A stretch of DNA of 64,000 nt from Balaenoptera acutorostrata (taxonomy: Eukaryota > Chordata > Mammalia > Artiodactyla > Balaenopteridae), in the NCBI RefSeq assembly GCF_949987535.1, contig NC_080064.1:38698282-38762281 (forward strand), written 5' to 3'. The translations under genes and the position numbers were made by a program. The notes beneath the pieces were generated by a model. The model saw only the letters and a list, made by a program, of their open reading frames with translations. It searched no databases and was not told the origin of the DNA. Shown piece by piece: positions 17,821 through 28,949 of this stretch. How positions within the stretch are numbered: position 1 is the stretch's first letter; each line of letters opens with the position of its first letter.

Positions 17821-20081
17821 GATAGGGAGAAATGGGTGAAGGGGGTCAATAAATCAATAAACAACTCCCCACTAGTTTATAGTTTAATAGTTTAAATAAC
17901 TATTAAAATAGTTAATGATCGCCACTCAGGCAACTTTCATAATTTATGCTTCAGCAATCCCAATTTAGGTATTTTGTTTTAATTCTATAATATACAATGC
18001 AAACACACAAATGTACATGTATACATACTCACACAGGCTCATATTAAACACATTGTGATAGTTAAGGAAAAAATTTTTTTTGTTTGGTTTTTTTTCTGGC
18101 TGCACCACGTGGCTTGCAGAATCTTAGTTTTCCGACCAGGAATTGAACCTGTGCCCCCTGCAGTGGAAGCACGGAGTGCTAACCACTGGACTACCAGGGA
18201 ATTCCCTGGAAAATTTTTTTTATAAAGACAAAAATCCAACTGAAATCATACTGTCTAGAGATTACCACGTTTTCTGGTATAATACTATCAGATTTTTAAA
18301 CAAATATGAAATCATAATAAACACATTTACATGTAAAATATTATGAAGAGGAATTATATTCCTTTCCATTGATGTATGTTCATATTTTATCCATCCTCTG
18401 GTTTATATACAATTATTCATACAACTTTTTTTTTCAACATGATTTTAGTGGAAAGAGGGAACATTTATATACAATTCTCCATATCATGAAAAAAAATGTG
18501 TTGGTGATGTGGAGAAACTGGAAGCCTCCTATACACTGCTTATGGGAATGTAAATTGGTACAGCCCTATGGAAAAGTCTGGCAGTTCTTCAAAAGGTTAA
18601 ACTTAGAGTTAACATATGACCCGGCAATTCCACTTGTAGTTATATACCCAAGAGAAATGAAAACATCTCTACACAAACTTATATACAGATATTCATAGAA
18701 GCATTATTCGTAATAGCCATAATTGGAAACAAAACAACTGATAAATGGATATATAAAATGTGATTTATCCATATAAAGGAGTATTATTTGGCAATAAAAA
18801 GAAATAAGTACTTTACTCAAAAAATTAAACATAGTACCATATGATCCAGCAATTCCACTTCTTGGTTTACACCCAAAAGAATTGAGACTCTGTTCAGGGA
18901 CTTGAATAGATATTTGTGCATACATGTTCATATTCATAGCATTCACAATAGCCAAAAGGTGGGTGCAACCCAAGTGTCCATTGGTGGGCTGGATAAACAA
19001 AATGTGGTATACACATATAATGGAATATTATTGAGCCTTAAAATGGAAGGAAACTGACACATGCTATAACATGGGTGAACCTTGAAAACATGCTAAGTGA
19101 AATAAACCAAACACAAAAGAACAAATATCATTCCATTTATATGAGGCATCTAGAGTAGTCAGATTGATTGAGACAGAAAATTGAATAGTAGTTGCCAGGG
19201 GTTGGAGGGAGGGGGAAATGGGAATTATTATTTAATGGGTAAGGAGTTTCAGTTGGGAAAAATGAAAAAGTTCTGGAAGTTGATGGTTGCAGAACAATGT
19301 GAATTACTTAATGCCACAGAAATGGATAATTTAAAATGGCTAAAATGGTAAATGTTATGTTATTTAAATACTTTTATGAGGCAACACTAGGTTAAGATCT
19401 GGGAATGAGACAAGCATAGTCCCGTTCTACACTGAGTTATAAGCCAGCAGAGACAGAAGTAGAACAGTTAGTAAACTGGTAAATCTCTTGGGTGTAACCT
19501 CAGGATGGCCTTTACTGACCCTTCTATTTAAAGTTGCTATTCCCTCCCCCTGCCCCTATTTTATTTTCCTCATAGCATTTATCACTACAAGAAGTATATA
19601 TATATTATATTTCTCATTGTTCTCTAAGTTCCAGAGGAGACAGCGATATTGTCTTGTTTACTGTTGTGACTCACTCAGCATCTAGAACAGTATCTGGCAT
19701 ATAGTAGATGTTTTATAAATATTTGTTGAATTAATAAGCACTGTGATATGGGAGGCATAAGTTTATGTGGGGAAAACAGGAGGGACAGGAGCTTGTTAGA
19801 GACAGCTTGCAGGAAATAACATGTAAGTTTAGATTTTGAAGGAAAATTAAAAGATGAAAGAGTTCTGGTTAGAAGGGAGCTAGGATTCAGGTAATTGAAA
19901 GGAGTTCACTAGGGCTCACGAAGAGTGTGGGGGTGTCAGAAGGCAAGTGGTGGGAGGAGAGGCAGTACTGTTCCAGGTTATGAAGGCCCTTGGAACTCAT
20001 GACATTAGAGATGCGAGTTAATGACATCCTTTTCTTTCCCCCATCTAGGTGGCCCACAAACTCTTTAACAGCTTGAAGTAA
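12834..20081 (+). CDS. UQCRH: UQCRH (cytochrome b-c1 complex subunit 6, hinge protein)
   Basis: Four coding exons (12834-12887, 16105-16131, 16870-17028, 20049-20081) join in phase 0 to 90 codons plus TAA. The product is the small acidic hinge subunit of mitochondrial complex III, which sits by cytochrome c1 on the intermembrane-space side and aids contact with cytochrome c. Visible hallmarks are the long Glu run (residues 18-25) and cysteines at 37, 43, 53, 66 and 80; C37-C80 and C53-C66 correspond to the two family disulfides. The protein is one residue shorter than human: SQTEDC replaces the usual S(H/Q)TEEDC. Residue 2 is Val where human has Gly. Splice sites are canonical, so this is the functional gene and not one of the many processed copies. 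Confidence 0.97.
13430..13660 (-). repeat. MIR relic
   Basis: Reverse MIR: ccattttacagatgaggaaa, agaggttaaatatcttgtct, cacacagctagtaaatattg and aattgaacccaagcagc. Confidence 0.8.
15046..15182 (-). pseudogene. Truncated retrocopy of an unknown mRNA 3' end
   Basis: On the minus strand, 126 bases of AU-rich sequence end in CCCATTAAATG (an ATTAAA poly(A) signal), then ~18 bases, then an A tract. A perfect 15-base target duplication tgacagcttgaatct (15031-15045 and 15183-15197) frames it. This is the layout of an L1-mobilised, 5'-truncated mRNA 3' UTR. The source gene was not recognised and no SINE or L1 sequence is present. Confidence 0.7.
16105..16131 (+). CDS. UQCRH: UQCRH coding exon 2 (27-base microexon)
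   Basis: The acceptor gttttgtag is followed by nine codons (EEEEEEELV) and the donor gtaaga. The microexon supplies most of the acidic run of the hinge protein. It is phase 0 on both sides, so skipping it would keep the frame. Confidence 0.95.
16132..16869 (+). other. UQCRH intron 2 content
   Basis: No repeat or gene recognised. A short GT run (about 16845-16858) precedes the exon 3 acceptor. Confidence 0.7.
16870..17028 (+). CDS. UQCRH: UQCRH coding exon 3
   Basis: 159 bases, phase 0 on both sides, residues 28-80. It begins [20 protein letters not shown] and ends [12 protein letters not shown], and it carries all five cysteines. The acceptor is ctcattcag and the donor is gtaagt. One Glu codon is missing relative to human within TE(E)DC, near 16975-16985. 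Confidence 0.97.
17395..17499 (+). repeat. L1 ORF2 3' fragment
   Basis: gggaaatgcaaataaaaact, followed by acaatgagataccacttcac and gaatggctataatcaaaaag, is conserved L1 sequence. A SINE interrupts it, and agatagggagaaatggg continues at 17820. Confidence 0.8.
17514..17815 (+). mobile_element. Long CHR-type SINE
   Basis: ggcttccctggtggcgcagt to gacccaacacagccataaat plus tail. Perfect duplication aaaaagatagggag at 17500-17513 and 17816-17829. Confidence 0.95.
18082..18207 (-). mobile_element. Short CHR-type SINE
   Basis: ctggctgcaccacgtggctt through aattgaacctgtgcccc to ccagggaattccc, with a T-rich tail at the 5' side. Confidence 0.88.
18488..19375 (+). repeat. Two tandem L1 3' fragments
   Basis: 18488-18810 contains atgtggagaaactggaagcc and catatgacccggcaattcca. 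18811-19375 repeats the same region (catatgatccagcaattcca) and runs on through the 3' UTR. The overlap of content shows two separate insertions or a duplication. Confidence 0.75.
19490..19740 (+). repeat. L2 3'-end relic
   Basis: gtttactgttgtgactcact, agaacagtatctggcatata, gtagatgttttataaatatt and tgttgaat: L2 3' terminus. Confidence 0.65.
20049..20081 (+). CDS. UQCRH: UQCRH coding exon 4 with stop
   Basis: After the acceptor ccatctag, ten codons [10 protein letters not shown] and TAA complete the protein and match the family C-terminus exactly. Confidence 0.96.
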   Translation: MAHKLFNSLK

Positions 20082-20248
20082 GTGTGCAGATTCGTTCACC
20101 CCAGGCTTCATCACCCGGGCTTCGGGATATTTCCTTATGGTTTGGAACATGCCATTTGTTTCTTATTTGTGTAACTAAGTTCATGTGAACCTCAAGGATT
20201 TTTGGCTTAGGCTGGTAGCTTCTGTGTAATTATCAATGATTCCATCTT

Positions 20249-20254
20249 AATAAA
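20249..20254 (+). terminator. UQCRH poly(A) signal AATAAA
   Basis: AATAAA lies 168 bases after the UQCRH stop and is followed by a G/T-bearing stretch about 20-30 bases on. This is the expected position for the short UQCRH 3' UTR. Confidence 0.85.
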
Positions 20255-20539
20255 GTCCAGTGATCAGCAGTCTTGCCGTCTGTCCTTTTTTTTTTAATTT
20301 AAAATTTTCAAGTATAAGAATAGACAGAATAATAATTAACCCCCATGTGCCCATTACCTAGCAAGTACATCTCTCTTAATGATAAGGACTTAAAAATTTT
20401 ACCTTGATGCCATTATCAGACTTTAAATTAACAGTAATTGCTTAATATCATTAAATACTCAGTTCATATGAACGTTTCTTTTATCTCAAAAGTGTCTTGA
20501 CAGTTTTTGTTCTCAGTGTCCAACAAGGTTGCTTTTCTT

Positions 20540-20742
20540 CCTTCCTTCTTTCTCCCCTCCCCTCCCCTCCCTTTCCCCTTTTTCTTTTTTATTATTTTAA
20601 ATCTATAGATGGTTCATTTCATTTCATTTTTTGGCTGCACCATGAGGCGTGTGGGATCTTCGTTCCCCTACCAGGGATTGAACCTGTGCCCCCTGCATTG
20701 GGAGCGCAGAGTCTTAACCACTGGACGACCAGGGATATCCCC
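20540..20742 (-). mobile_element. Short CHR-type SINE with a pyrimidine tail
   Basis: The body 20621-20742 (tggctgcaccatgaggcgtg to gggatatcccc) is preceded by a CCTT/CCCCT-rich tract. The duplication aaggttgcttttctt / aagattgcttttctt (20525-20539, 20743-20757) includes the tract as the expanded tail. Confidence 0.85.
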
Positions 20743-20773
20743 AAGATTGCTTTTCTTTAAAAATATTTTTTGG

Positions 20774-21100
20774 GGGGCTTCCCTGGTGGCGCAGTGGTTA
20801 AGAATCCACCTGCCAATGCAGGGGACACAGGTTCGAGCCCTGGTCCGGGAAGATCCCACATGCCGTGGAGCAACTAAGCCCGTGCGCCACAACTACTGAG
20901 CCTGTGCTCTAGGGCCTGTGTGCCACAGCTGCTGAAGCCCGTGTGCCTGGAGTCCATGCTCCGCAACAAGAGAAACCACGGCAATGAGAAGCCCACACAC
21001 CGCAACGAAGAGTAGCCCCCGCTCGCCACAACTAGAGAAAGCCTGCGCGCAGCAATGAAGACTGAACGCGGCCAAAATAAATTCATTAAAACAAAAAAAA
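20774..21100 (+). mobile_element. Long CHR-type SINE
   Basis: ggggcttccctggtggcgca to gaagactgaacgcggccaaa and an A-rich tail. Head-to-head with the short minus-strand SINE 32 bases away. Confidence 0.92.
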
Positions 21101-21699
21101 TTTTTTTTTAAGGGGGAGGGGAGAGGGGTACTGGAGTCAAAGCAGGGTGAGAAAAGAGCGCCTGGCTAGGCGATGCTGAAAATGGAAGATTTGTTATATA
21201 CATACACGGGGAATTGATCCAATAAGTAAATATATTGAAGATAATGAGAGCAGAGAATGGAGTTACAAATATAGGAAAGGATAAAACCAGAATGAAGCCT
21301 GCAGTGTTATTTGTATGAACTAAATAAATACAGGTTTCAATTTTAGTAAGTACAGATGCCAATTTGTGTATGTAGGGAATATATATATTCCCTACCTTGG
21401 CCCACAAAGAGGGCTTCATTCTCCAGTAAAAGGAACCAGGGCTTCTTGGAGAAATGGGTGATTCCAGGGCTGGGATGGGGAAAGTATAAGATGAGCCTGA
21501 ACATTTGTTCCAGAAAGAAGGAAGTGCTCAAAGAATGATAGGGACATACCAAGAGTATAGCCAAATCTGGGACGATTTGAGCATCAAAATATATAATGAA
21601 AGTACTGGATTATAACTCATTGAATAAAACAAATCCATGAGCCATACTAATAAGTGAATCAACTGAAAGTTCGGTGAGAAGGGGATACATATTACAAAA

Positions 21700-22100
21700 G
21701 AAGAAAGTACACTGTAGAAGACACGCAGACAGCTTAGATGAAAGCTGCCGTCACCAATAATGGGACAAATAATATAGGAAGAAGAGCTTCACCGGGATTT
21801 CTGCGAGAAATAGATAAGATGAATCCAACCAAGATAAATCAAATTGAGGGACAATTTTATTGTCTATAAAATTGTTCACTGTACAAAATAATCCTTAACT
21901 TGTGTCGAGGGTGTGACAGTCAAGGAAAGACTGCAGAACCATTTCAGATAGAAGGAGACAAGACATGCAATATGTGATTCTAAACTGGATCCTTTTGTTG
22001 TTAAGGATTATTGAGACAATTGGTTAAAACTTAAATGGGGTCTGAAAGATGTCAATGATGTATCAATGTTAAAGTTTGAAATTATTAAAAATAAACCACA
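21700..22100 (+). repeat. L1M-like 3' UTR relic
   Basis: ggacaattttattgtctata, tcaaggaaagactgcagaac, ggatccttttgttgttaagg and ttattgagacaattggttaa resemble the 3' UTR of old mammalian L1s. Confidence 0.45.
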
Positions 22101-22309
22101 GTAAGTCCCAAACGTGTAGAACAGAGGCCAGTTTCAGACTTAAAGCAACAGCTAGTGCTGTGAGCCATCCATCAGCTTATGTCTAGTGTTAGGACATGGC
22201 ATATTTCCCCATAAAAACAGTAAATAGTGATGAGGCTCTGAAGTATCACTAATAAGGTATGTTGCCCAAGGGATAGGAAAAATGTTGCCTGTTCTAACTG
22301 GGGAGACAG

Positions 22310-22760
22310 GCTAGGTCAGCACTCTCCAATAGAACAGTGTGCAATGATGGCAAAGTTCTATTCTGTATTGTCCAATATGCTAATGTGGCTAATGAGGCTG
22401 AGGTACTGAGTTTTAAATTTTATTTAATTATAATTAAATTTGAATTAATTTATATTCAATAGTCTTGTGTGGCTAGTGGCTATAATATTAGACAGCAGAG
22501 GACTAGGAGTTGCAAACAACTACCTGAGTGATAACTGAGGGAAGCAGGCCCTGCAGACATTGGAAAATTGCCTTTTCACTGCAGTCAACTGTTGCTATAT
22601 GGAAATGCACAGCCACTGTTGCCAGATCAGTTGTTTTATGTGAAATCTCCCAATTTTTAAATGTGGACAACCAACTTTTTGAAAGCATTAGGCCAAATAA
22701 AATACATCTATGGGCTGGCTTTGGCTCACTAGTTTGCAATCTCTGGTTGCACATGAGAAA
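22310..22760. repeat. Old DNA-transposon relics
   Basis: tgtggctagtggctataata, followed by acagcagag, and later aatacatctatgggctggct with tttgcaatctctgg resemble ends of non-autonomous mammalian DNA transposons. Families were not named with confidence. Confidence 0.4.
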
Positions 22761-23408
22761 GACCTATATGTAAACAGTCATACACAGAAAGTGAGCCATG
22801 CCAGAAATGAGTGCCTTGTGCTTCAGAAGTAATCAGCATACTGATATTCAATATAGCCTGCAAGACTGAGGCTTCATAGACAAACATGGAAATGGAGCAT
22901 CTGAGAATCTGAAGGATTATGTTTGTAAAAATGGGGCAAAGGTCCACTTTAACCTAGAAGCTCTTTCAACCTATTGTCCTAGCTACAGGGATGGCCAGCA
23001 TTTTCCAGCCATTTCTGACTTAGAACCCATTTCACGGTGATGTATAATCCTCACAAATACCTATATACATGGTGCTATTATATTTGTTGTATGTAATCTG
23101 ATCATTTTCAAACATCTATTAAATTTTCAAACATACAGCAAAGCTGAAATTTTACAGTTAACAGCCCTAAACTCATTACTCAGATTTTAGCGAATATTTA
23201 GCAAAGTGTTGCTAGTTTTATCATAAAGAGGAGGGAATTACCAGAGAGAAAGCTCTGAATTCTGCTTAGAGGATGCTTAAGTCTGTTGCTGAATACTAAG
23301 CTGCAAATGAATAGAATGAAACTCCATGTAGCCAGGCAAAGAACTACTGGGTAGCTGTGAACTGAATAATTCCCAAAGCTGTAAGCAGAGGGCTAGGAGA
23401 TGTTTGAG

Positions 23409-23739
23409 GTTTTTTTTTTTTTTTTAATTCTATTTATTTATTTATTTATTTTTGGCTGCGTTGCATTTTCCTTGCTGCACGCGGGCTTTCTCTAGTTGTG
23501 GCGAGCGAGGGCTACTCTTTGTTGCGGTGCGTGGGCTTCTCGTTGTGGTGGCTTCTCTTGTTGCGGACCACGGGCTCTAGGCACGCGGGCTTCAGTAGTT
23601 GTGGCTGGCGGGCTCAGCAGTTGTGGTTTGTGGGCTTAGTTGCTCTGCAGCATGTGGGATCCTCCCAGACCAGGGATCGAACCTGTGACCCCTGCATTGG
23701 CAGGCAGACTCCTAACCACTGTGCCACAGGGAAGTCCCC
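23409..23739 (-). mobile_element. Long CHR-type SINE
   Basis: T-rich tail and tttggctgcgttgcattttc through to gccacagggaagtcccc. Perfect duplication gagatgtttgag (23397-23408, 23740-23751). Confidence 0.95.
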
Positions 23740-23883
23740 GAGATGTTTGAGTTTGACCAGCTAGAATTCCTGTTGAACTTGCACCTCAGCAGTAGGGCTA
23801 AAACTAGCCATAGAGAGAGGCTACTCAAGATAGGCTATAACTAATCTTAAAAAAAGGAACCTTAAAAGGATCAAGCTGATTCA

Positions 23884-23905
23884 CAAACAAACAAACAAAC
23901 AAAAC
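23884..23905. repeat. (CAAA)n microsatellite
   Basis: About five tandem caaa units. Confidence 0.8.
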
Positions 23906-24104
23906 CCTGACTGCCTGCCAGAACAAACTCCAAGACATTTTAAAGAAGACAACAAAATCCAGCCTTTAACAATGTAAATTTCACAATACCAAGCGCTCAG
24001 TAAAAAAAACTGCTTGACATGCAAAGAAGCAGGCAAATGTGACCAGGAAAAAAATAGTCAATAAACAGACTCCTGGGCATATAGCCGGAGAAAACTATAA
24101 TTCA

Positions 24105-24362
24105 TTTATATTTTATTTTTGGCTGCGTTGGGTCTTTGTTGCTGCATGCAGGCTTTCTCTAGTTGTGGCGAGCAGGGCTTCTCTTGTGGAGCACGGGCTC
24201 TAGGTGCACGGGCTTCAGTAGTTGTGGCACGCGGGCTCAGTAGTTGTGGCGCACGGGCTTAGTTGCTCCGCGGCACGTGGGATCTTCCCAGACCAGGGCT
24301 CGAACCCATGTCCCCTGCATTGGCAGGTGGATTCTTAACCACTGTGCCACCAGGGAAGTACC
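24105..24362 (-). mobile_element. Long CHR-type SINE, internally shortened
   Basis: tttatattttatttttggct to gccaccagggaagtacc. Perfect 15-base duplication gaaaactataattca (24090-24104, 24363-24377) shows insertion into the L1. Confidence 0.95.
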
Positions 24363-24877
24363 GAAAACTATAATTCAAAAAGATACATGCACCTCAGTGT
24401 TCACTGCAGCACTATTTACAACAGCCAAGACATGGAAGTAACCTAAATGTCCATCGACAAGTGAATGGATAAAGAAAATGTGGTATATATGTATACAACA
24501 GAATATTACTCAGCCACAAAAAAGAATGAAATAATGCCATTTGCAGCAACATGTATAGACCTAGAGATTATCATACTAAATGAAGTAAGACAGACAGAGA
24601 AAGACAAATACCATGTGATATCGCTTATATGTGAAATCTAAAAAAAAAAAAAAAAGAGAGATACAAATGAACTTATTTACAAAACAGAAATAGACCCACA
24701 GACATGGAAAACAAACTTATGGTTACCAAAGCGGGGGAGGGATAAATTAGGAGTTTGGGATTAACATGTACACACTACTATATATAAAATAGATAACCAA
24801 CAAGGACCTACTATATAGCACAGGGAACTATACTCAATATTTTGTAATAACCTATAAGGGAAAAGAATCTGAAAAAG

Positions 24878-24889
24878 AATATATATATA

Positions 24890-24934
<45 letters not shown>
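24878..24934. repeat. (TA)n(TG)n(TA)n microsatellite
   Basis: Compound TA/TG dinucleotide run inside the L1 3' UTR; likely length-polymorphic. Confidence 0.9.
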
Positions 24935-24936
<2 letters not shown>

Positions 24937-25171
24937 GACTCATGGTGCTATACACCTGAAACTAACACAACATTGTAAATCAATTATACTTCAATGAAAA
25001 ATAAAAAAAGCAAATAAACAGACCCAGAACGACAGAGATGATAAAATAGTAGATGAGGACATTGAAATTGCCATTACAAATATGCTCAAGGATTTAATGG
25101 CAATCAACATAATGAGAAGTAGAAAATATAAAAATGAATCAAATAGAATTTTCAAAGCTTAAAAATATCTC

Positions 25172-25470
25172 GGGGCTTCCCTGGTGGCGCAGTGGTTGAG
25201 AATCTGCCTGCTAATGCAGGGGACACGGGTTCGCGCCCTGGCCTGGGAAGATCCCACATGCTGCGGAGCAACTAGGCCCATGAGCCACAACTACTGAGCC
25301 TGCGTGCCTGGAGCCTGTGCTCCGCAACAAGAGAGGCCACGATAGTGAGAGGCCCGCACACCACGATGAAGAGTGGCCCCCACTCGCCGCAACCAGAGAA
25401 AGCCCTTGCACAGAAACAAAGACCCAACATAGCAATCAATCAATCAATCAATCAATAAATCTTTAAAAAA
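25172..25470 (+). mobile_element. Long CHR-type SINE with (CAAT)n tail
   Basis: ggggcttccctggtggcgca to gacccaacatagcaatcaat and about seven caat/tcaa units before an A run. Confidence 0.92.
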
Positions 25471-25624
25471 AAAATCTGAAATAAAAAATTCATTGGACAA
25501 GATTAACGAAAGATTAGACACTGATAAAGAAGGAAAAATTAGTGTACTGGAATGTTCTTGAAGACAGTAACAGAAACTATAAAAACTGAAGGACAGGAGA
25601 AAAAAACACTAAAAATAAATGAAC

Positions 25625-25984
25625 AGGGATTTCCCTGGTGGTGCAGTGGTTAAGAATCTGCCTGCCAATGCAAGGGACACAGGTTCGAGCCCTGGTCCAG
25701 GAAGATCCCACATGTCGTGGAGCAATTAAGCCTGTGCACCACAACTACTGAGCCTGCGCTCTAGAGCCCTCGAGCCACAACTACTGAGCCCACATGCTAC
25801 AACTACTGAAGGTCACGCACCTAGAGCCCGTGCTCCGCAACAAGAGAAGCCACTACAATGAGAAGCCCGCGCACCGCAACCAAGAGTAGCCCCTGCTCGC
25901 TGCAACTAGAGAAAGCCTGTGCGCAGCAACGAAGACCCAACGCAGCCAAAAATAAAAATAAATAAATAAAATAATAATAATAAT
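25625..25984 (+). mobile_element. Long CHR-type SINE with (AAT)n tail
   Basis: gggatttccctggtggtgca to gacccaacgcagccaaaaat plus a TAA-rich tail. Duplication aaaaataaatga (25611-25622, 25985-25996). Confidence 0.93.
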
Positions 25985-26261
25985 AAAAATAAATGACCAA
26001 AGGAAAAGTAAGCTGAGGGACAATATCGAATGGCCCAGGAAAGAGAGGAACAGGGGGAGGGGGTTAGTGGAGGGGAGAGAACAAATATTTGAAGCAGCAA
26101 TGATTATAATTTTCCAAATTTGATGAAAATTATAAACCCACAGTTCCCAGAAGCTCAACAGACCCCAACCTGAATAAACACAAAGGAAACCACAACAAGT
26201 CACTTATTTTCAACTTTTTGAAAACCAGTGATGAAAATCTTAAACAGAAAATATGTATTAC

Positions 26262-26613
26262 AGGGACTTCCCTGGTGGCACAGTGGTTAAGAATCTGCCT
26301 GCCAATGCAGGGGACACGGGTTCGAGCCCTGGTCCGGGAGGATCCTGCATGCCGTGGAGCAACTAAGCCTGTGCGCCACAACTACTGAGCCTGTGCTCTA
26401 GAGCCCACGAGCCACAACTACTGAGCTTGAGTGCCACAACTACAGAAGCCCGCGTGTCTAGAGCCCGTGCTCCACAACAAGAGAAGTCACCGCAATGAGA
26501 AGCCTGCACACCACAATGAAGAGCAGCCCCTGCTCGCTCTCCGCAACTAGAGAAAGCCTGTGTGCAGAAACAAAGACCCAATGCAGCCAAAAATTTAAAA
26601 AAAAAAAAAAAAG
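26262..26613 (+). mobile_element. Long CHR-type SINE
   Basis: gggacttccctggtggcaca to gacccaatgcagccaaaaat and poly(A). A 50-base scrap (26614-26662) with gatcctgcatgctgcagcta and agagccaaataaat follows, perhaps the 3' part of an older SINE. Confidence 0.9.
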
Positions 26614-26667
26614 ATCCTGCATGCTGCAGCTAAGACCTGGCAGAGCCAAATAAATATTAAAACAAAC

Positions 26668-26985
26668 AAATAGAAACCACTACAGCTAACATCATGTATA
26701 ATGGTGAAATACTGAATGAGTTCCCCCTAAGAATGGAAGCAAGGTAAGATGTCTTGTCTAGTACTGCTACTTGTGTTCAATAGTGTACTGTAAGTTGTAA
26801 CCAGTGGAGTAAGACAAAGGAAAAAAAAGGTATACAGATTTGAAAAAAGAAGTAAAAGTGACCTCATAAAAGACACGACTTTGTGCACAGAAAATCTGAA
26901 AAGGTTTCAAAAAAAGTTACCAAAACAAAATTGCATTTAACAAGGTTTCAAGATACAAGATCTGTTGACAAAAATCAATTGTATT
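26668..26985 (+). repeat. L1 ORF2 fragments, diverged
   Basis: taacatcatgtataatggtg, ccccctaagaatggaagcaa and acaaaaatcaattgtatttt match the L1 reverse-transcriptase region with internal deletions. Confidence 0.65.
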
Positions 26986-26989
26986 TTAA

Positions 26990-28142
26990 TATGCTAGCAT
27001 TTTCCTGAAAAGTAAACAAAGTAAGCTTGCCAATTCAAGGAAAACAATTGACAGTATTTGTTGCCAAAGATAAAATCTGCGTTTTCAATGAAAAATTAGG
27101 ATTTTGAAAAACTTGTATGCGCCACTGTGAGTTTAAAAGCTGCCTAACATTTAAAGACTTTTCTGATGAGATCAGTAGTGATATTAACAAATGTGATTTT
27201 TAAAAAATATATATTGTATAATGAATGTGAAAACATTAGGAAGATCCAGGACTTCCCTGGTGGCGCAGTGATTGAGAATCCGCCCGCCAATACAGGGAAC
27301 ATGGGTTCGATCCCTGGTCTGGGAAGATCCCACTTGCTGCGGAACAACAAAGCTTGTGCACCATAACTACTGAAACCCGCTCGCCTAGAGCTGGTGCTCC
27401 GCAACAAGAGAAGTCACCGCAATGAGAAGCCACAACGAAGAGTAGCCCCTGCTCGCTGCAACTAGAGAAAGCCCACATGCAGCAACGAAGACCCAACGCA
27501 GCCAGAAAAAAAAAAAAAAAAAAAGGAAGATCTGCATAACTCAGTGAACCAACAATTTCCAAATAACCACTGTAAGATCTGACAAAATCATGCATGATAG
27601 ACCAACAGATCTTAATGTAACAGACTATGAAAAGTTCTTTGATATGATTTCAGATTCTACACTGCCACTAACCTTGAAGGAAACTATCACTTGTCAAATT
27701 TTGGTGTAGTGTCAAAGAATATTCACAGTTACCTATAAAGGTTATAAAAATACCCCTCTCTTTTCTAACTACATATCTGTGTGAGGCTGGATTTTCTACA
27801 TATACTGCAACTAGAACAACATATTACAACACATTGAAGAAGAATATCTGAGAATCTAGCTTTATTAAGCCAGACATTAATTTGCAAGAGATTTGTAAAA
27901 CAATGCCACTCTTCTGACTAAATTTCTTTTAGGAAAATATAATTATTTTTCATAAAGATATTTATGTTAGCATGTAATTGGCTTATTATTGTTATTTTTA
28001 ATGAATAAATATTTTTTAAAATTTCTCAGTTTTAATTTCTAAGCTGGTAAATATTGATAGACAAAATAAACATCTCAATAATTCTCAATAATTTTTAAGA
28101 TTTTAAAGAGGTCACAAGACCAAAACATTTGAGAATCATTGA
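26990..28142 (+). repeat. hAT-type DNA-transposon relic, split by a SINE
   Basis: The text after 27540 (tgtaacagactatgaaaagt, aactacatatctgtgtgagg, ggattttctacatatactgc, aacatattacaacacattg) looks like the C-terminal end of a hAT transposase. The end, aaaacatttgagaatcattg, resembles a hAT terminal repeat. Several stops and indels make it non-functional. Confidence 0.55.
27249..27523 (+). mobile_element. Long CHR-type SINE inside hAT relic
   Basis: acttccctggtggcgcagtg to gacccaacgcagccagaaaa plus poly(A). The flank aggaagatc is repeated on both sides (27239 and about 27524). Confidence 0.9.
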
Positions 28143-28364
28143 TCTAGTCCAACCCTCTCTCCCTTGTTCCCCCAATTTCTAGATGGGTAAACTGAGGTTT
28201 GGAGTGGGAAGGGGCCCTTCCCAGGGAGATTGTGGCTGTGGTTCTGACACTCCATATTTGGTGTAAGCCTTTGAAAACAGGTGTGTCTGGGATACCTCCT
28301 CTCTAGTGTATTGACTCTTTCTTCACTGGATCCTTATCTGGATTTAAATGTCTTTTTTTTTAAT

Positions 28365-28497
28365 TTAACTTTTATTTTATATTATAGTTGATTTACAATG
28401 TTGCATTAGTTTCAGGTGTACAGCAAAGTGATTTAGTTATACATATATCCATTCTTTTTCAGATTCTTTTCCCATATAGGTTATTACTATGAGCTTT
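28365..28497 (-). repeat. L1 3' end fragment
   Basis: gttgatttacaatgttgcat, tagtttcaggtgtacagcaa and agtgatttagttatacatat is the reverse L1 3' UTR end. Confidence 0.75.
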
Positions 28498-28505
28498 TTA
28501 TTTTT

Positions 28506-28829
28506 ATTTTTTAATTTTTTTATAGATTTATTTCATTTATTTATTTTTGGCTGCGTTGGGTCTTTGTTGCCGTGCGCGGGCTTTAGTTGCGGTGAGCAGG
28601 GTCTACTCTTTGTTGCAGTGTGCAGGCTTCTTGTTGTGGTGGCTTCTCTTGTTGTGGAGCACGGGCTCTAGGCAAGTGGCTTGAGTAGCTGTGGTGCGCG
28701 GGCTTCAGTAGTTGTGGCGCATGGGCTTAGTTGCTCCGTGGCATGTGGGATCTTCCCCGACCAGGGCTCGAACCCGTGTCCCCTGCATTGGCAGGCGGAT
28801 TCTTAACCACTGCACCACCAGGGAAACCC
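28506..28829 (-). mobile_element. Long CHR-type SINE
   Basis: T-rich tail, tttggctgcgttgggtcttt to ccaccagggaaaccc. Confidence 0.92.
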
Positions 28830-28949
28830 TGAGTTTTTTTTTAAAAAAGGCCTTTCTCTATACATGTACCTCCCTCCACCTTACAACTGCTAGGTCCCTG
28901 TAACAAACTTCTCAAAGAAATTGTTTACACTCACATCTCTTTCTCATTT

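Larger units (their letters stand above)
17029..20048 (+). other. UQCRH intron 3 content
   Basis: Mostly L1 3' fragments with two SINEs, plus an L2 relic (19490-19740) near the 3' side. The last 250 bases before exon 4 show no repeat. Confidence 0.75.
24050..25016 (+). repeat. L1 3' end with internal SINE
   Basis: ggcatatagccggagaaaac, ttcactgcagcactatttac, ggtatatatgtatacaacag and actaacacaacattgtaaat end in an A tract. A minus SINE splits it at 24105-24362. Confidence 0.88.

Noticed and set aside
24878..24934. Dinucleotide and tetranucleotide runs as possible CRISPR or regulatory arrays
   Set aside because: They are ordinary microsatellites in retroelement tails; there are no spaced repeats with unique spacers.
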